DNA from: Streptomyces sp. CB02959
GTDB lineage: Bacteria > Actinomycetota > Actinomycetes > Streptomycetales > Streptomycetaceae
Assembly (NCBI RefSeq): GCF_002803155.1
Contig: NZ_NNBP01000009.1
Span: forward strand, 359,882 to 423,881
Reading direction: 5' to 3'
Length of the DNA: 64,000 nt
Part shown: positions 31,217 to 40,498 of the stretch, piece by piece
How positions within the stretch are numbered: position 1 is the first letter of the stretch
Layout: every line of letters starts with the position of its first letter
The notes under the pieces: generated by a model
What the model saw: only the letters and a program-made list of their open reading frames with translations
The model's database searches: none
What the model was told of the DNA's origin: nothing
Translations under genes and position numbers: made by a program

Positions 31217-33068
31217 GCCGCCCGTGCGGGCGGTCCCACCCGGACGCGTCGTCGCGCTGCCGGTCCAGGGCGTCGTCCAAGGTGGTGGCCGCCATGATGA
31301 GGGACAGGTGGGTGAACGCCTGCGGGAAGTTGCCCAACTGCTCGCCGCTGGGGCCGATTTCCTCCGCGAACAGGCCGACGTGGTTGGCGTAGGTCTGCAT
31401 CTTCTCGAAGGCGTAGCGCGCCGGGCGGAGCCGGCCGGCGCGGGCGAGGGCGTCGACGTAGAGGAAGGTGCACAGGCTGAAGGTGCCTTCGGCGCCGCGC
31501 AGGCCGTCGGGGGAGGCGAGCGGGTCGTAGCGGTAGACGAGGCTGTCCGACACCAGGGTGCGCTCGATCGCGTCCAGCGTGGACAGCCAGCTCTCCGTCT
31601 GGGGTGCCAGGAAGCCCACGCGCGGGAGCAGCAGCAGTGAGGCGTCGAGCACCGTACCGCCGTAGTGCTGGACGAGTGCCTTCTGCTCGGCGTCCCAGCC
31701 GCGCTGCATGACCTGTTCGAGGATCGCGTCGCGGGCGGCGGTCCATTGGCGGGTGTTGGCGGGCCGGCTGTACTCGTCCGCCAGGCGCAGTCCCCGGTCG
31801 AAGGCCACCCACGACATCATCCGGCTGAACGTGAAGTCCTGGCGTCCGCCGCGGGTCTCCCAGATCCCTTCGTCGGGGCGGTCCCAGGAGTCGGCGAGCC
31901 AGTCCAGGGTCCGGGCGAGGTTCTTCCAGCCGTGGTAGCCGGCCCGCATGGCGATCTCGCGCCCCTCCGACAGGGCGTAGAGCGCCTCACCGTAGATGTC
32001 CAGCTGCAGCTGGCCGGTGGCGGCGTTGCCGACGCGCACCGGGGCCGAACCGCGGTAGCCCTCCAGGTGGGACAGGATCTCCTCGGGGAGGTCGGGCTCG
32101 CCGTCCACCCGGTACATGATCTGGAGCGGTTCGCTCCAGTCGTCCTCCGGGGGCTGCAGGCGGTCTCCCAGCCAGCGGGTGAACTGTGCCGCCTCCTCGG
32201 CGAACCCCAGGTCGAGGAGGGCCCGTACGGACAGTGACCCGTCGCGGACCCAGGTGTACCGGTAGTCCCAGTTGCGTTCGCCGCCCACCTGCTCGGGCAG
32301 CCCCATGGTGGCCGCGGCGACCGGCGCCCCGGTGGGGGCGTAGGTGAGCAGTTTGAGGGTGATCGCCGAGCGGTGCACGACGCCCGGCCACCGGCCCCGG
32401 TACCGGGAGATGCGCACCCAGCGCTGCCAGAACTCCACGGTCTCCCAGAAGCGGTCCGCCACGGCCTCCGGCGTCAGGGGTGGCGGGGCCGGCGCGCCCA
32501 GTGACGTGTCGACGGTGAAGACGGCCGCGGCCTTCTCTCCGGAGTGCAGGGTGACGGTGCCGCCCACGTCGGCGCCGTCGCGGTGCAGCGGGAAGGTGCT
32601 CTGAAGGTGTGCGGTGATGCCCGGCGCCCGGAAGGTGGCGGTGCCGTCCCGCAGGTCGCAGGTGTGGGCGGCCCGCGCGTAGTCGAAGCGCGGCCGGCAC
32701 TCCAGGTCGAAGCGGACCGTGCCGCGGACCGCTCGGGCGCCGCGGATCAGCACGTGCCGGTCGGACGGCGTGCCCGGGCGGTCCGGCGGCATGCAGTCGA
32801 AGACCTCGCCGACACCGTCCGGGGACATGAACCGGGTCACGAGTACCGCGGTGTCCGGGTAGTAGAGCTGCTTGCAGGTGCCGCCCCGGTCCTCGGGGCC
32901 GAAGCGGAAGTGGCCTCCGCGGTCGTGGTCGAGCAGTGCCGCGAAGACGCTGGGCGAGTCGAACCGGGGCGCCGCGAGCCAGTCGACGACGCCTTCGGAC
33001 GAGATCAGCGCGGCGGTCTGCAGGTCCCCGACGAGGCCGTGATCCGCGATGGCTGGGTACCGTTCCAT
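31206..33068 (-). CDS. GH15 glucoamylase/trehalase-family protein
   Basis: This 620-residue cytoplasmic protein has the actinobacterial GH15 layout. The N-terminal beta-sandwich begins YPAIADHGLVGDLQTAALIS and carries VDWLAAPRFDSPSVFAALLD. The (alpha/alpha)6 barrel follows, with GGERNWDYRYTWVRDGSLS, WETRGGRQDFTFSRMM and AEEIGPSGEQLGNFPQAFTH, the last supplying the expected catalytic Glu region. In actinobacteria such proteins act as trehalases or glucan hydrolases. There is no signal peptide. The ATG at 33068 is the clear start. Confidence 0.9.
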   Translation of the reverse strand: MERYPAIADHGLVGDLQTAALISSEGVVDWLAAPRFDSPSVFAALLDHDRGGHFRFGPEDRGGTCKQLYYPDTAVLVTRFMSPDGVGEVFDCMPPDRPGTPSDRHVLIRGARAVRGTVRFDLECRPRFDYARAAHTCDLRDGTATFRAPGITAHLQSTFPLHRDGADVGGTVTLHSGEKAAAVFTVDTSLGAPAPPPLTPEAVADRFWETVEFWQRWVRISRYRGRWPGVVHRSAITLKLLTYAPTGAPVAAATMGLPEQVGGERNWDYRYTWVRDGSLSVRALLDLGFAEEAAQFTRWLGDRLQPPEDDWSEPLQIMYRVDGEPDLPEEILSHLEGYRGSAPVRVGNAATGQLQLDIYGEALYALSEGREIAMRAGYHGWKNLARTLDWLADSWDRPDEGIWETRGGRQDFTFSRMMSWVAFDRGLRLADEYSRPANTRQWTAARDAILEQVMQRGWDAEQKALVQHYGGTVLDASLLLLPRVGFLAPQTESWLSTLDAIERTLVSDSLVYRYDPLASPDGLRGAEGTFSLCTFLYVDALARAGRLRPARYAFEKMQTYANHVGLFAEEIGPSGEQLGNFPQAFTHLSLIMAATTLDDALDRQRDDASGWDRPHGRLSP

Positions 33069-33167
33069 GATCGTCCCGCTTCCGTGGGGGCATGTACCTC
33101 CACTTTCCGCCCCCGCCGGCGGGTGCGCGAAGGCGGCGGCCCGGGGACGGCCCGCTCCGTGCGGGAC

Positions 33168-33878
33168 TCAGGCCCCCGCCGCCGAGGCCGGGCCCGGCCG
33201 GCCTCCGTTCCGGTCGCGACGCAGCGTGACCACGAAGACGTGGCAGCTGACGGCGAACATCCACAGTGGGAAGACGAGTTCGGGGTGGGTCGTGCCGCCG
33301 ACGGCGAAGAGCAGCACCAGCGCGACCAGATAGCCCAGCCACACCAGCCAGCGGGGGAAGATGCCGACCCGGTACCCGATGGTCGTGGTCGACACCACGA
33401 ACACCGCGGCCATCCGCGTGGCGTAGCTGCTCAGCAGCTCCAGGACGAGGTGGCGTCCGTACTGCCAGAGCGCCCGCTCCCCTGCCGAGGCCGAGCCGGA
33501 CACGTCCGTCACGGCCAGCAGGCTGCCGGTCGTCGCCGCGAGGACGAACAGCATGGCCACGAAGAGCAGCCCGCTGCCGAGGAACAAGGTCGCGAAGAAC
33601 CGGTCCTCGGCCTCGCCGACGAAGTCCCGGACCGCGCCCATGAACCACAGGAAGAAGATCCCGGCGAACGGCAACAGGGACAGCGCGGTGCGCAGGAGTT
33701 GCCGCTGGGAGGTGTCGCGGATCCAGTCGGCGGCGTCCTCGGGGTGCTCGGGCACCGCCAGGTGCACGAAGAGGATGGCCGCGCCCAGCAGGAGAGCGGA
33801 GACGATCCCGGCCACCGCCGCGCCCCGCGGGGTCCGCAACCCCCGGGCCGGGGCCGTTGCCCCGTCGGTCGTTCGCAT
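33168..33878 (-). CDS. Integral membrane protein of unknown function
   Basis: This 236-residue protein has about six hydrophobic helices (starting near residues 20, 62, 90, 135, 158 and 185) and short polar loops. A conserved-looking DWIRDTSQRQLLRTALSLLPFAGIFF segment follows the first helix. I do not recognise the family. The ATG at 33878 follows GGGAGAACG; longer frames upstream are not supported by a ribosome site. It is 99 bp upstream of the GH15 gene on the same strand and could share its transcript. Confidence 0.7.
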   Translation of the reverse strand: MRTTDGATAPARGLRTPRGAAVAGIVSALLLGAAILFVHLAVPEHPEDAADWIRDTSQRQLLRTALSLLPFAGIFFLWFMGAVRDFVGEAEDRFFATLFLGSGLLFVAMLFVLAATTGSLLAVTDVSGSASAGERALWQYGRHLVLELLSSYATRMAAVFVVSTTTIGYRVGIFPRWLVWLGYLVALVLLFAVGGTTHPELVFPLWMFAVSCHVFVVTLRRDRNGGRPGPASAAGA

Positions 33879-34285
33879 CACGTTCTCCCGCTGCTCGTCA
33901 CTGGCCGCGCCCGGCCCGGCCGCGCGGCGGGCGCGGACCGACCGGGCCGGCGGACCGACCGGCTCACCGGCGGTTTCCGAAAACGCCTGACTGCCAGTTG
34001 TACGACCCGGCGACGCACCGCACCGATTCGCCCGGGCCACTCGGGTGAGCGCCCCCACCGCGCTCCGGCACCGGCGTCGTCGCGCACGGTCCGGAACCTC
34101 CGCGTCGCACGCGGTGCGGGGCGGCTCGGCGCCGGACGGGAGGGCCGGGGCCTCGCGTGGCAGTGCCGGGCCGTCCTTGCCACGCTGGGAGGTGACGGCC
34201 GTCCCGGCGGACGCCTCTGCGGCGCGGGCCGGCACCGCGGGCCGTGCCGCGGCGCGGCGGGGTGGCTGTCCTGGTAGGGAGCGTG
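33879..34285. other. 407-bp divergent gap before the LAL regulator
   Basis: No gene is convincing here. The segment near 33970-34010 (TTTCCGAAAACGCCTGACTGCCAGTTGTACGAC) is AT-richer than its surroundings and may contain promoters for either side. I cannot define the hexamers. Confidence 0.4.
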
Positions 34286-37048
34286 ATGCCACCGGACGAT
34301 GCCTTCCGGACCTCGACGGACCGTGGCGGACCGGCACGGTCCGGGTCACCGGCCGTCCGCGGGCCACTCCCCGCCGGCGCCCCCGAGCCCCCGGCGGGGT
34401 ACGCCGGGAAGCCGCTCCTCGCCGCGAAGTTCGTGCCCCCGGAGCGTCCGCACGCCTACGTCCACCGGCAGCGGTTGACCGACCGGCTCGCGAGCGCCGC
34501 GACCGGTCCGCTGACCCTGATCACCGGTCCGGCGGGGGCGGGCAAGACCACCCTCGCCGCCTCCTGGGCCCGCACCGGCCCGCTGCCCGGCCCGCTCGTC
34601 TGGCTCACCCTCGACTCCTGCGAGAGCGCTCCCGGAGACTTCTGGGCGTACGTACTGGAGGGCTTCCGGCGGACGCTGGGGACGACGCCACGGGAGACCG
34701 CCGGGCCCCCGGGGGCCGACCGCGGCGGCCACTCCCGCCTCCTCCGCCTCGCCGCGCTGCTGGAACGGCTGCCCCGGCCACCGGTGCTGGTCCTCGACGG
34801 TTTCGACCGGGTGCGCGCCCGGGAGGTGGCGGAGGACCTGGAGTTCCTGTCGGAGCACGCCGGGCCGGGGCTGCGTCTGGTGCTGACCAGCCGGGTGGAG
34901 CCGCTGCTGCCGCTCCACCGCTACCGGGCCGAGGACCGGCTCGCCGAGATCCGCGCCGCCGACCTGGCCTTCACCCCGTACGAGACCGCGGTGCTGCTGG
35001 AGCGGCACCGGTTGAGCCCGGCGCCCGCCACGGTCGGCCTGCTCACCCGCCGTACCGAGGGCTGGGCCGCCGGACTGCGGCTGTGCGCCCTGGCCCTGCA
35101 ACAGTCCGTCGATCCGGACGCGGTCGCCCGGTCGTTCGCCGCCTCGCCGGGCGCCGTCGCCGACTACCTCCTCAACGAAGTCCTCGACACCCAACCCGCC
35201 GCCCTCCGCGACCTGTTGCTGCAGCTGAGCGTCCTGGACCACGTCCACCCCGACCTCGCACGGGCCCTGACCGGTCGTCCGGACGCCGCCGAGCTGCTGG
35301 ACCGGCTCGTCCGCGGCAACGTCTTCGTGACGCGGCTGCCGGGCACTCCGTGGTGCCGCCTCCACCCGCTGTTCGCCCAGGTCCTCCAGGCACAGCTGCA
35401 CCACCGGCGACCAGGGCTGGCCGCGCGGCTCCACCACCGCGCGGCCCGCTGGTTCGCCGCCGCCGACGACGCCGACCGGGCCGTCGGTCATGCGGCCGCG
35501 GCCGGCGACTGGCGCTACGGGGCCGACCAGGCGGTACGGACCCTGCTGCCCGGACGGCTGCTCGCGGCCCCGGGGAGCGAGGCGTTGTACCGGCTCTTCT
35601 CCCGCATGCCCGCGGACCTGCCCGGCGCCGGCCCGGCCCTCGTCGCGGGCGCCTGCGCCCTGTACCGGCACGACGCCGCCGCCTGCCGCGAACGGCTCGC
35701 CGCGGCCGCCCACCAACTGGGCGGGGACGGCAGCGGCCCCACCCCGGAGGCCGCACTCGTCCACGCCCTGCTCACCCTGGTCTGCGCACCGCTCGCGCCC
35801 GGGCAGGACGACCGCGGGCTGCGCCGCCGCGCGGGCGAGGCGGCCCGGCAGTTCGACACGCTGCTGGAGCGGGTACCCCGGCCGCTGGTCGAGCGGCATC
35901 CGGAGCTGGCGGCGCTGCGCTGTGCGGGACTGGCCCACGTCCTGCTGCGCACCGGTGAACTCGACGCGGCGCGGCGCTACTTCACCAGGGCCGCGGGTCC
36001 CGACGACGGCCCGCCCGACGACCGCGGGACGGGCCGGTTGCGGCACGCCGCACTGGGCCTCCTCGCCGTCACCGAGAGTCTCCGCGGGGAGCTCACCGCG
36101 GCGACCGGCCACGCCACCGCGGCGATGGCGCTCGCGGACCGTACGGGCCTCCCACCGCACCGCCGCTCCGGCGCCGGTCACCTGGCGCTCGCCATCGCGG
36201 CGCACGGACACGGCGCCCACCAGGACGCCCAACGGCACCTGACCCGTGCCGAGCAGTGCCCCGACACCCGCCACGACCCGACGCTGCGTGTCGAGTGCGG
36301 CCTGCTGCGGGCCCGCCTGCACCTCGCCCGCGGCCGCCGGGAGGCCGCCCGGAGCGCGCTGGACGACTGCGGTCCGGCGCCCTCGGCATGGTCGGCGCGG
36401 CGACTGGCCGCGGCCCGCTCCGCCGCCGCGCTGGCACGCGGGGACACCGCGGCGGCCCTCGCCGCCGCGCCCGCCGCACCCGACGGCACCGCCCCCGCCG
36501 CGGCCCTCGCCCGGGCCCGCGCGCACCTGGCCGCCGGGCACCCGGACCGGGCCCTGCGGCACCTCGCCGCCCTCGACGGCGCGGCGCTGTCCCGGCCGGA
36601 ACAGGTCGACTCCCTGCTGGTCAGAGCCCACGCCGCGGTCCTGACGGGGGTACCGGACACCGCCCGCGAACTGCTCGCCCGGGCGCTGGACACCGCACGG
36701 TCCGAGCAGCTCCGCGCCCCGTTCACGGAGGCCGGGCCCTGGCTGCGCACGCTCCTGGACGGCACCGGTTACCGGGCCGGGCCGGCCACCGGGCACCTCT
36801 GGTTCGGCGTCCGATGGGGCGACGGCCGGTCCGCCGCGGGCACGCCCTACCTCGTCGAACCGCTGAGCCACCGCGAGCGGCAGGTCCTCGCCGGTGCCGC
36901 GCGACTGCTCTCCGCGGACGAGATCGCCGCGGAGCTGTGCCTCTCCCCCAACACCGTCAAGACCCATCTGAAGGCCGTCTACCGCAAGCTCGGCGTCTCC
37001 CGCCGCCGCGAGGCGGTCGACCGCGGCCGGGAACTCCGGCTGCTGTGA
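34286..37048 (+). CDS. LAL/MalT-type LuxR-family ATP-dependent regulator
   Basis: This large regulator of about 920 residues has an N-terminal STAND-type ATPase with Walker A GPAGAGKTT (Lys87) and Walker B LVLDGFD. An arginine-rich winged region (LTRRTEGWAAGLRL) follows, then a long TPR-like alpha-helical middle. The C-terminal LuxR helix-turn-helix reads LSHRERQVLAGAA, then ADEIAAELCLSPNTVKTHLK (last 65 residues). MalT-like proteins activate transcription when an inducer and ATP bind. The ATG at 34286 follows GGTAGGGAG. No dedicated target is obvious; the divergent membrane protein or the small genes downstream are candidates. Confidence 0.88.
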   Translation: MPPDDAFRTSTDRGGPARSGSPAVRGPLPAGAPEPPAGYAGKPLLAAKFVPPERPHAYVHRQRLTDRLASAATGPLTLITGPAGAGKTTLAASWARTGPLPGPLVWLTLDSCESAPGDFWAYVLEGFRRTLGTTPRETAGPPGADRGGHSRLLRLAALLERLPRPPVLVLDGFDRVRAREVAEDLEFLSEHAGPGLRLVLTSRVEPLLPLHRYRAEDRLAEIRAADLAFTPYETAVLLERHRLSPAPATVGLLTRRTEGWAAGLRLCALALQQSVDPDAVARSFAASPGAVADYLLNEVLDTQPAALRDLLLQLSVLDHVHPDLARALTGRPDAAELLDRLVRGNVFVTRLPGTPWCRLHPLFAQVLQAQLHHRRPGLAARLHHRAARWFAAADDADRAVGHAAAAGDWRYGADQAVRTLLPGRLLAAPGSEALYRLFSRMPADLPGAGPALVAGACALYRHDAAACRERLAAAAHQLGGDGSGPTPEAALVHALLTLVCAPLAPGQDDRGLRRRAGEAARQFDTLLERVPRPLVERHPELAALRCAGLAHVLLRTGELDAARRYFTRAAGPDDGPPDDRGTGRLRHAALGLLAVTESLRGELTAATGHATAAMALADRTGLPPHRRSGAGHLALAIAAHGHGAHQDAQRHLTRAEQCPDTRHDPTLRVECGLLRARLHLARGRREAARSALDDCGPAPSAWSARRLAAARSAAALARGDTAAALAAAPAAPDGTAPAAALARARAHLAAGHPDRALRHLAALDGAALSRPEQVDSLLVRAHAAVLTGVPDTARELLARALDTARSEQLRAPFTEAGPWLRTLLDGTGYRAGPATGHLWFGVRWGDGRSAAGTPYLVEPLSHRERQVLAGAARLLSADEIAAELCLSPNTVKTHLKAVYRKLGVSRRREAVDRGRELRLL

Positions 37049-37159
37049 GGCCCCGGACCCGCCCGCCGGACACCCGCGTCACCTCGCACGGGTGATGTCC
37101 GCCCGGCCCGCGGACCCCAGCATGAAAGGGCTACGGACCACGGAGGAGGGGGATCCGGC

Positions 37160-37381
37160 ATGCGCTACGAGTTCCGGGTCACCGGCCGCTTCTCGCCCTC
37201 CCTGACCGGGGAGTTCCCCGAGCTGGACACGGTGCGCGTCCCGGAGCAGACGGTGCTCTTCGGCACGGTCACCGACGAGGCGCACCTGTACGGGCTGCTG
37301 CTCAGGTTCCAGGACCTCGGCCTGCACGTCGAGGAGGTGCGGCGGCTGCCGGAATCACCCGCATCAGGTGGTGCCCCCTGA
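37160..37381 (+). CDS. Small conserved-looking protein of unknown function
   Basis: This 73-residue soluble protein has an alternating beta/alpha pattern: MRYEFRVTGRF, a strand, then TVLFGTVTDEAHLYGLLLRFQDLGLHVEEVRRL. That resembles a small ferredoxin-like or ACT-like fold, but I cannot name a family. A strong ribosome site (GGAGGAGGGGG) precedes the ATG. A PLDc_N/SHOCT membrane protein gene starts 70 bp downstream on the same strand. Confidence 0.65.
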   Translation: MRYEFRVTGRFSPSLTGEFPELDTVRVPEQTVLFGTVTDEAHLYGLLLRFQDLGLHVEEVRRLPESPASGGAP

Positions 37382-37451
37382 GGCGGGCGGCGGTGTGCTG
37401 GAGGACGGAGGGCGGTGCTCCTCCGCGTATCGGTACCGAGAGGAGAGAGCA

Positions 37452-37868
37452 ATGGTCGGTCACCTGAACCTGGCCTACGACTACCCGGTGCTCGGCGCCT
37501 TCTGGACCGCGATGTGGGTCTTCCTGTGGATCATGTGGGTCCTCCTGCTCTTCCGGGTCGTGATGGACATCTTCCGCGACGACACGCTGAACGGCTGGGC
37601 CAAGACCGGATGGCTGGTCTTCGTCCTGGTACTGCCCTTCCTCGGCGTCTTCGTCTACGTCATCGTCCGGGGCCGGGACATGGGCCGCCGCGAACAGCAG
37701 CACGCCCGGGCCCAGCAGGAGGAGGTCAAGCGGTACATCCGCGAGACGGCGGGCGGCGGGGCCGGCACCAGCGAAGTGGAACAGCTCGCCAAGCTCTCCG
37801 AGATCCGGGCCCGGGGCGACATCACCGACGAGGAGTTCGCCCGCGCCAAGGAGAAGATCCTGCACTGA
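37452..37868 (+). CDS. PLDc_N / SHOCT-domain membrane protein
   Basis: This 138-residue protein has two transmembrane helices. Residues ~14-38 and ~54-74 match the cardiolipin-synthase N-terminal (PLDc_N) hairpin (FWTAMWVFLWIMWVLLLFR; WLVFVLVLPFLGVFVYVI). A charged linker follows, and then a C-terminal SHOCT motif (VEQLAKLSEIRARGDITDEE then FARAKEKIL). SHOCT segments are short oligomerisation modules of membrane-linked proteins. GGAGAGAG precedes the ATG. The function is unknown; similar genes often sit in stress-related neighbourhoods, as with the baeRF-like gene just downstream. Confidence 0.85.
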   Translation: MVGHLNLAYDYPVLGAFWTAMWVFLWIMWVLLLFRVVMDIFRDDTLNGWAKTGWLVFVLVLPFLGVFVYVIVRGRDMGRREQQHARAQQEEVKRYIRETAGGGAGTSEVEQLAKLSEIRARGDITDEEFARAKEKILH

Positions 37869-37939
37869 GCGGCGAAGCCGCGCCGGCCGGCGTCCCGCGG
37901 CCCGCCCGCGGTGGCGTCGTGCACGGCCGCGTCGGCCGC

Positions 37940-39064
37940 TCAGCGCCGGAGCTGCCGGGCGAAGTACCCGGTGCGCTCCGGGCCGGCGTACCGCAGCAGC
38001 GCGCCCAGCCCGTCGTCCAACTCCAGTTGCCGGTGCGGGACCACGAGCAGCTCCGCGCCCGTCCGCACCGCCGCCCGGATCACCGCGGCCCGCGCGGGCC
38101 CGCCTCGGAAGCCGAGCGCACCGTAGGGCTCCGGATCCGTGTCCGACGGGTCGGCCTGCGCTGCCCCCACGGTCACGGGGAGTTGTACCGGGAAGCGCAG
38201 CGGGACGTTGAGCAGCACGGTGCCGACCTGGGAACGCCGCAGCGCGGCCACGACGTCGGACAGGCCCTCGACCGCACCGTGCCGGCTGGTCCGGCGGGCC
38301 CGGAACAGGTCGAGGCGGCCCTGGTCGGTGGTCCGCAGCCGGTCCCGGAACGCCGCGGAGAGGTCGTGTTCCATCAGCGCCCGGCCCTCCGGGGCCGGGT
38401 GTCCGTCGCCGCCGTCGGTCACCATGCGCTTGCGCCAGCGTACGGACAGGTGGTCGGCCAGCGTGTTGCGCGCCCAGGTGATCCCGCTGAGCACGATGGT
38501 CTCGGCGCCGGTGCTGCGGGCCAGTTCGGCGATGCGGTCGGCGACCTGCCCGGCCCCGTCGAGCCAGCCCACGGCGGGGCCGCTCGTCCGGTGGCAGACG
38601 CCCGGCGCGACGGCGCTGATCGGCCACGTCCCGGCCTGGTACGCCACCTCAAGGTCGTCCGAGGGCGCCTCCGGTGGGCCCGGACGACTGTGCACGGTGG
38701 CGGCGACGTAGCGGATGTCCGGCGCGTGCTGCACCGCCAGCGGCATCAGATCGGGCAGCGCGGTGAACACCGCCTCGTCGCGCACCGGCGGCTCGGGCAG
38801 TTCCTCGGTCAGGACCACCCGCCCGTGGCTCGCGACGATCGCCTGTCCGTGCCGGCCGGCGATGTCCCGGTCACACCCCGCGACGGCGGCCACGGCCTCC
38901 ACCGTGGCGGCGTCGGCGCCCTGCTCCGCGAGCGTCTCGCGGACCCGCCGCCTGCGGCGCGCCATCGCCCGGTCCGGCTCCGCGGTGTCGCGTGACGTGT
39001 CGAGATAGGCGCAGACGTACGGTCCCCCGCTCGCGTACACCGCATTCAGGAAGGCCAGTTCCAC
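37940..39064 (-). CDS. baeRF-family (eRF1-like, Rv2629-type) protein
   Basis: This 374-residue soluble protein begins with LAFLNAVYASGGPYVCAYLDTSRDT and continues with MARRRRRVRETLAEQGADAATVEA and ASHGRVVLTEELPEPP. The C-terminal half has DRIAELARSTGAETIVLSGI and GPERTGYFARQL, matching the bacterial/archaeal eRF1-like family that includes mycobacterial Rv2629. These resemble peptide-release or Vms1-like peptidyl-tRNA hydrolases and are linked to dormancy and ribosome-rescue contexts, without firm biochemistry. The GTG at 39064 follows GGTGGAGG. It is divergent from the GPP34 gene. Confidence 0.75.
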   Translation of the reverse strand: MELAFLNAVYASGGPYVCAYLDTSRDTAEPDRAMARRRRRVRETLAEQGADAATVEAVAAVAGCDRDIAGRHGQAIVASHGRVVLTEELPEPPVRDEAVFTALPDLMPLAVQHAPDIRYVAATVHSRPGPPEAPSDDLEVAYQAGTWPISAVAPGVCHRTSGPAVGWLDGAGQVADRIAELARSTGAETIVLSGITWARNTLADHLSVRWRKRMVTDGGDGHPAPEGRALMEHDLSAAFRDRLRTTDQGRLDLFRARRTSRHGAVEGLSDVVAALRRSQVGTVLLNVPLRFPVQLPVTVGAAQADPSDTDPEPYGALGFRGGPARAAVIRAAVRTGAELLVVPHRQLELDDGLGALLRYAGPERTGYFARQLRR

Positions 39065-39291
39065 GATGCCTCCACCCTCAGCGACGTTCCCGTTCGCTTC
39101 TGAGTCCTTCTGCCTCCACCCAGTACAGCCCGAAGGGATCCGCCCCGCGCGCCGAGGGCGGTCCTCGGCGCGCACGAACGGGCCGGAGCTGGTCTGCTGG
39201 AGGGCGGGGGCCGTCGCGCCCGTTTCCGAGCTCGCCGGGCCTGCGAGGCCAACGCCCCCGTCGACCCTCCCGATCGAGGCGAACCTGACCC

Positions 39292-39906
39292 ATGACCACA
39301 TCACGGGACCTGATGATCACCGCTCTGGACGTGGCGCCCGGCCGCCCCGTGGAACAAGGTGACCTCTCGCTCGCGCTCGCCGGGGCCGAGGTGATCGACC
39401 TCCTCGCGGCCGAGGCCGTCGCGCTGGACGACGATCGCATCGTGCCGGGCTACCGCCCCACCACCACCGACCCCCTGCTGGACCAGGCCGCGGCGTCGCT
39501 GGTCCGCGAGACGCCGTACGAGTCGGTCGGCGACTGGCTGTGGCGCCGGGGCCGCGGACTGTCCGCGGCCTATCTGGCGGCCCTGGAGGCGGACGGCCTG
39601 CTCAGCCGGCAGCCCCGCCGCGGGGTGCCTCTGCGGGCCGGTCACATCGTGCTGGCGGACTCCCCGGACCGACGCACCGCGGCGCACCGCTGGGCATCGG
39701 ACGAGCCCGTCCTGGCCTTCCTGGGCACGGTCGTGGGGATCCGCGGGACGGACGCGGAGGGCTCTGTGAACTCCCCGAGCGTGGACGACGACGGCGTGGA
39801 CACCGTGCTCGCCGCGGTCCACGACGCGCTGCTGCAGTTGGAGGCCCTACGGCAACGACGGGCCATCGAACAGGCCGCCTTCGACAACATCTGGCGCGGC
39901 GACTGA
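39292..39906 (+). CDS. GPP34 (Golgi phosphoprotein 3-like) family protein
   Basis: This all-helical protein of 204 residues opens with SRDLMITALDVAPGRPVEQGDLSLALAGAEVIDLLAA. It later shows ESVGDWLWRRGRGLSAAYLAALEADGLL and a LQLEALRQRRAIEQAAFDNIW ending. These are the hallmarks of bacterial GPP34-domain proteins, relatives of the PI4P-binding Golgi protein GOLPH3. Actinobacteria have many copies of unknown role, some probably membrane-associated. The ATG 39292 has only a weak ribosome site. It is transcribed away from the baeRF-like gene across 227 bp. Confidence 0.85.
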   Translation: MTTSRDLMITALDVAPGRPVEQGDLSLALAGAEVIDLLAAEAVALDDDRIVPGYRPTTTDPLLDQAAASLVRETPYESVGDWLWRRGRGLSAAYLAALEADGLLSRQPRRGVPLRAGHIVLADSPDRRTAAHRWASDEPVLAFLGTVVGIRGTDAEGSVNSPSVDDDGVDTVLAAVHDALLQLEALRQRRAIEQAAFDNIWRGD

Positions 39907-39973
39907 CCCGGCGCCCGACACGCTCCGGACGCCCGGCCGCACCGACGACACCCACGACCCCGACGACACCGCC

Positions 39974-40498
39974 TCACCGATCCCCTTCGGTTTCCGCTTC
40001 GGTTTCCGCTTCGGCTTCGGCTTCGGTCTCGGCTTCGGTCTCGGCTTCGACCCAGCGCGCGAGGTTGGCCAACGCCCTGCGGGTGCCGACCTCGTTCGCC
40101 GCCGCGGGGACGGCATCCGGGACCCCCTCGTGGAGCAGCACGACGGTGGTGCCCCGACCGGTGGGGACGAGTGTGGTGGTGAGCGTCATCGTGCCGGCGA
40201 AGCGCGCGTCGTCCGTCTCGAACCGGAGCACCTCGACGACCTTCTCGAAGGGCACCAGTTCCGCGAAGCGCCCCTGGTACGTGTCGGTACGGTCCGCCGA
40301 CTTCCCGGTGCCGGGCCGGCCGTCGTCGTAGGTGAGCGAGACCCGGAAGGCACCGCCGACGCGGACGTCGAACTCGTGCACCCGGCAGGTCATTCCGTCC
40401 GGGACCCGCCAGCCGGCGACGGCGCGGGCGTCGAGCAGTGCCCGGTAGACGGCGGCGGGCGGGGCGCTGATGTAGCGGGACACCTCTGTCGCGTACAT
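39974..40498 (-). CDS. SRPBCC (AHSA1-type) protein with repetitive acidic C-terminus
   Basis: This 174-residue protein starts as a START/Bet-v1-like domain of the AHSA1 type: TEVSRYISAPPAAVYRALLDARAVAGW, then RVHEFDVRVGGAFRVSLTYDD, then ALANLARWVEAE. The domain normally binds a hydrophobic ligand. The last ~24 residues are a Glu/Ala/Thr tail built from TEAE repeats, encoded by a tandem hexamer/dodecamer array at 39986-40050. Without the tail it would be a normal 150-residue family member. It converges on the GPP34 gene. Confidence 0.85.
   Translation of the reverse strand: MYATEVSRYISAPPAAVYRALLDARAVAGWRVPDGMTCRVHEFDVRVGGAFRVSLTYDDGRPGTGKSADRTDTYQGRFAELVPFEKVVEVLRFETDDARFAGTMTLTTTLVPTGRGTTVVLLHEGVPDAVPAAANEVGTRRALANLARWVEAETEAETEAEAEAETEAETEGDR
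39986..40050. repeat. Tandem 6/12-bp repeat coding the acidic tail
   Basis: About ten imperfect copies of a TTCGGY-TTCGGC/TTTCCGC type hexamer run through the 3' end of the SRPBCC gene and encode alternating Glu-Ala and Glu-Thr. Units of six keep the reading frame, so copy-number change would alter tail length only. Confidence 0.85.

Noticed and set aside
39986..40050. CRISPR-like repeat array
   Set aside because: The units are 6-12 bp with no spacers and lie inside a coding region. This is a simple tandem repeat.
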